Of a stretch of DNA of 64,000 nt, positions 63,844-64,000 are shown piece by piece; position 1 is the stretch's first letter, and every line of letters starts with the position of its first letter. The position numbers and the translations under genes were made by a program. This stretch comes from Nonomuraea polychroma (GTDB lineage Bacteria > Actinomycetota > Actinomycetes > Streptosporangiales > Streptosporangiaceae): NCBI RefSeq assembly GCF_004011505.1, contig NZ_SAUN01000001.1, positions 3,782,001 through 3,846,000 of the forward strand. Reading direction: 5' to 3'. Below the pieces are notes generated by a model. It had not been told where the DNA came from. It did not search any database and worked only from the letters and a program-made list of their open reading frames with translations.

Positions 63844-64000
63844 TACAGACTCTGTTCGAAACCCCCAGCGCATATCGCCTCACCGCCGCCGAGACGGCCG
63901 CTCCCCTGCCACGGGTCGAAGCCGTGCTGTTCGACTTCAGCAACACGATCTTCCAGATGATCGATCTGGAGACGTGGCTGCACCGGATCGGAGAGGCCAC
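63840..64000 (+). CDS. HAD-family hydrolase, 3' end outside window
   Basis: GTG 63840 overlaps the DeoR stop (GTGA). The first 53 residues include PRVEAVLFDFSNTIFQMIDL, the HAD motif I with the nucleophilic Asp (D-F-S-N-T, the second Asp replaced by Ser as in some dehalogenase-like members). It probably hydrolyses a phosphorylated sugar intermediate of the pathway. The frame is open at the window's edge. Confidence 0.8.
   Translation, partial: MIQTLFETPSAYRLTAAETAAPLPRVEAVLFDFSNTIFQMIDLETWLHRIGEA

Overview
The window is very GC-rich and most genes use G/C-ending codons, GTG starts and 4-bp ATGA/GTGA overlaps. Together with ECF41 and SigE-type sigma factors, DUF2255, DUF1048/PadR, an MmyB-type XRE regulator, a rifampicin-monooxygenase-like flavoprotein and IS256/IS701/Tn3 debris, this points to a filamentous actinomycete, probably of the Streptosporangiales type (inferred from gene content; no marker gene is present). 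No rRNA, tRNA or CRISPR array was recognised.

0-11 kb: oxidoreductase and regulator genes. A 5'-truncated aminotransferase is followed by a minus-strand run (XRE regulator, zinc alcohol dehydrogenase, DUF2255, a broken aldo/keto reductase, cupin). An ECF41 (SigJ-like) sigma gene and a divergent SDR gene both carry the ECF41 promoter consensus. Next come a two-regulator operon divergent from a minimal PEP-synthase-like enzyme, with a double palindrome between them, and a histidine phosphatase. 11-25 kb: IS701 remnant, GNAT, TfoX-like protein, FAD monooxygenase, a near-perfect 58-bp palindrome, and an IS256 element with a second IS256 element nested in its right end (both target duplications intact). 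Then an MDR oxidoreductase, a membrane-protein/XRE operon with a degenerate paralogous copy, an internally deleted IS with roughly 100-bp terminal inverted repeats, DinB, and a PadR-DUF1048-DUF1048 operon.

25-41 kb: two truncated ABC ATPases, an ABC-2-like membrane gene pair, two head-to-head Tn3 transposase fragments, a SigE-family sigma factor with a membrane-anchored partner, and a decaying Tn5053/Tn402-like tniA-tniB-tniQ module accompanied by a tyrosine recombinase carrying an internal amber codon. 41-55 kb: an XRE/SDR pair, a secreted protein with a strong terminator, an 806-bp transposon-like cassette with 99-bp perfect terminal repeats and a 5-bp target duplication carrying a VOC gene inside a phosphotransferase gene, a third IS256 copy, and a P450-DrrA-DrrB-membrane protein operon with a divergent two-domain repressor. 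A family of recombinase-site-like inverted repeats occurs at 40.7, 43.6 and 53.2 kb, the last beside an integrase remnant. An IS5 element has rewritten the end of an hxlR gene.

55-64 kb: after a DsbA pseudogene, an SDR gene and small genes comes an intact polyol-type operon: binding protein, two permeases, two zinc dehydrogenases, a DeoR regulator and the start of a HAD hydrolase, linked by overlapping or short junctions and lacking its own ATPase.

The middle 40 kb is dominated by mobile-element debris and gene remnants. The strongest unusual signals are the VOC cassette, the att-like repeat family, the long-repeat deleted IS, the tni module and several well-formed operators.
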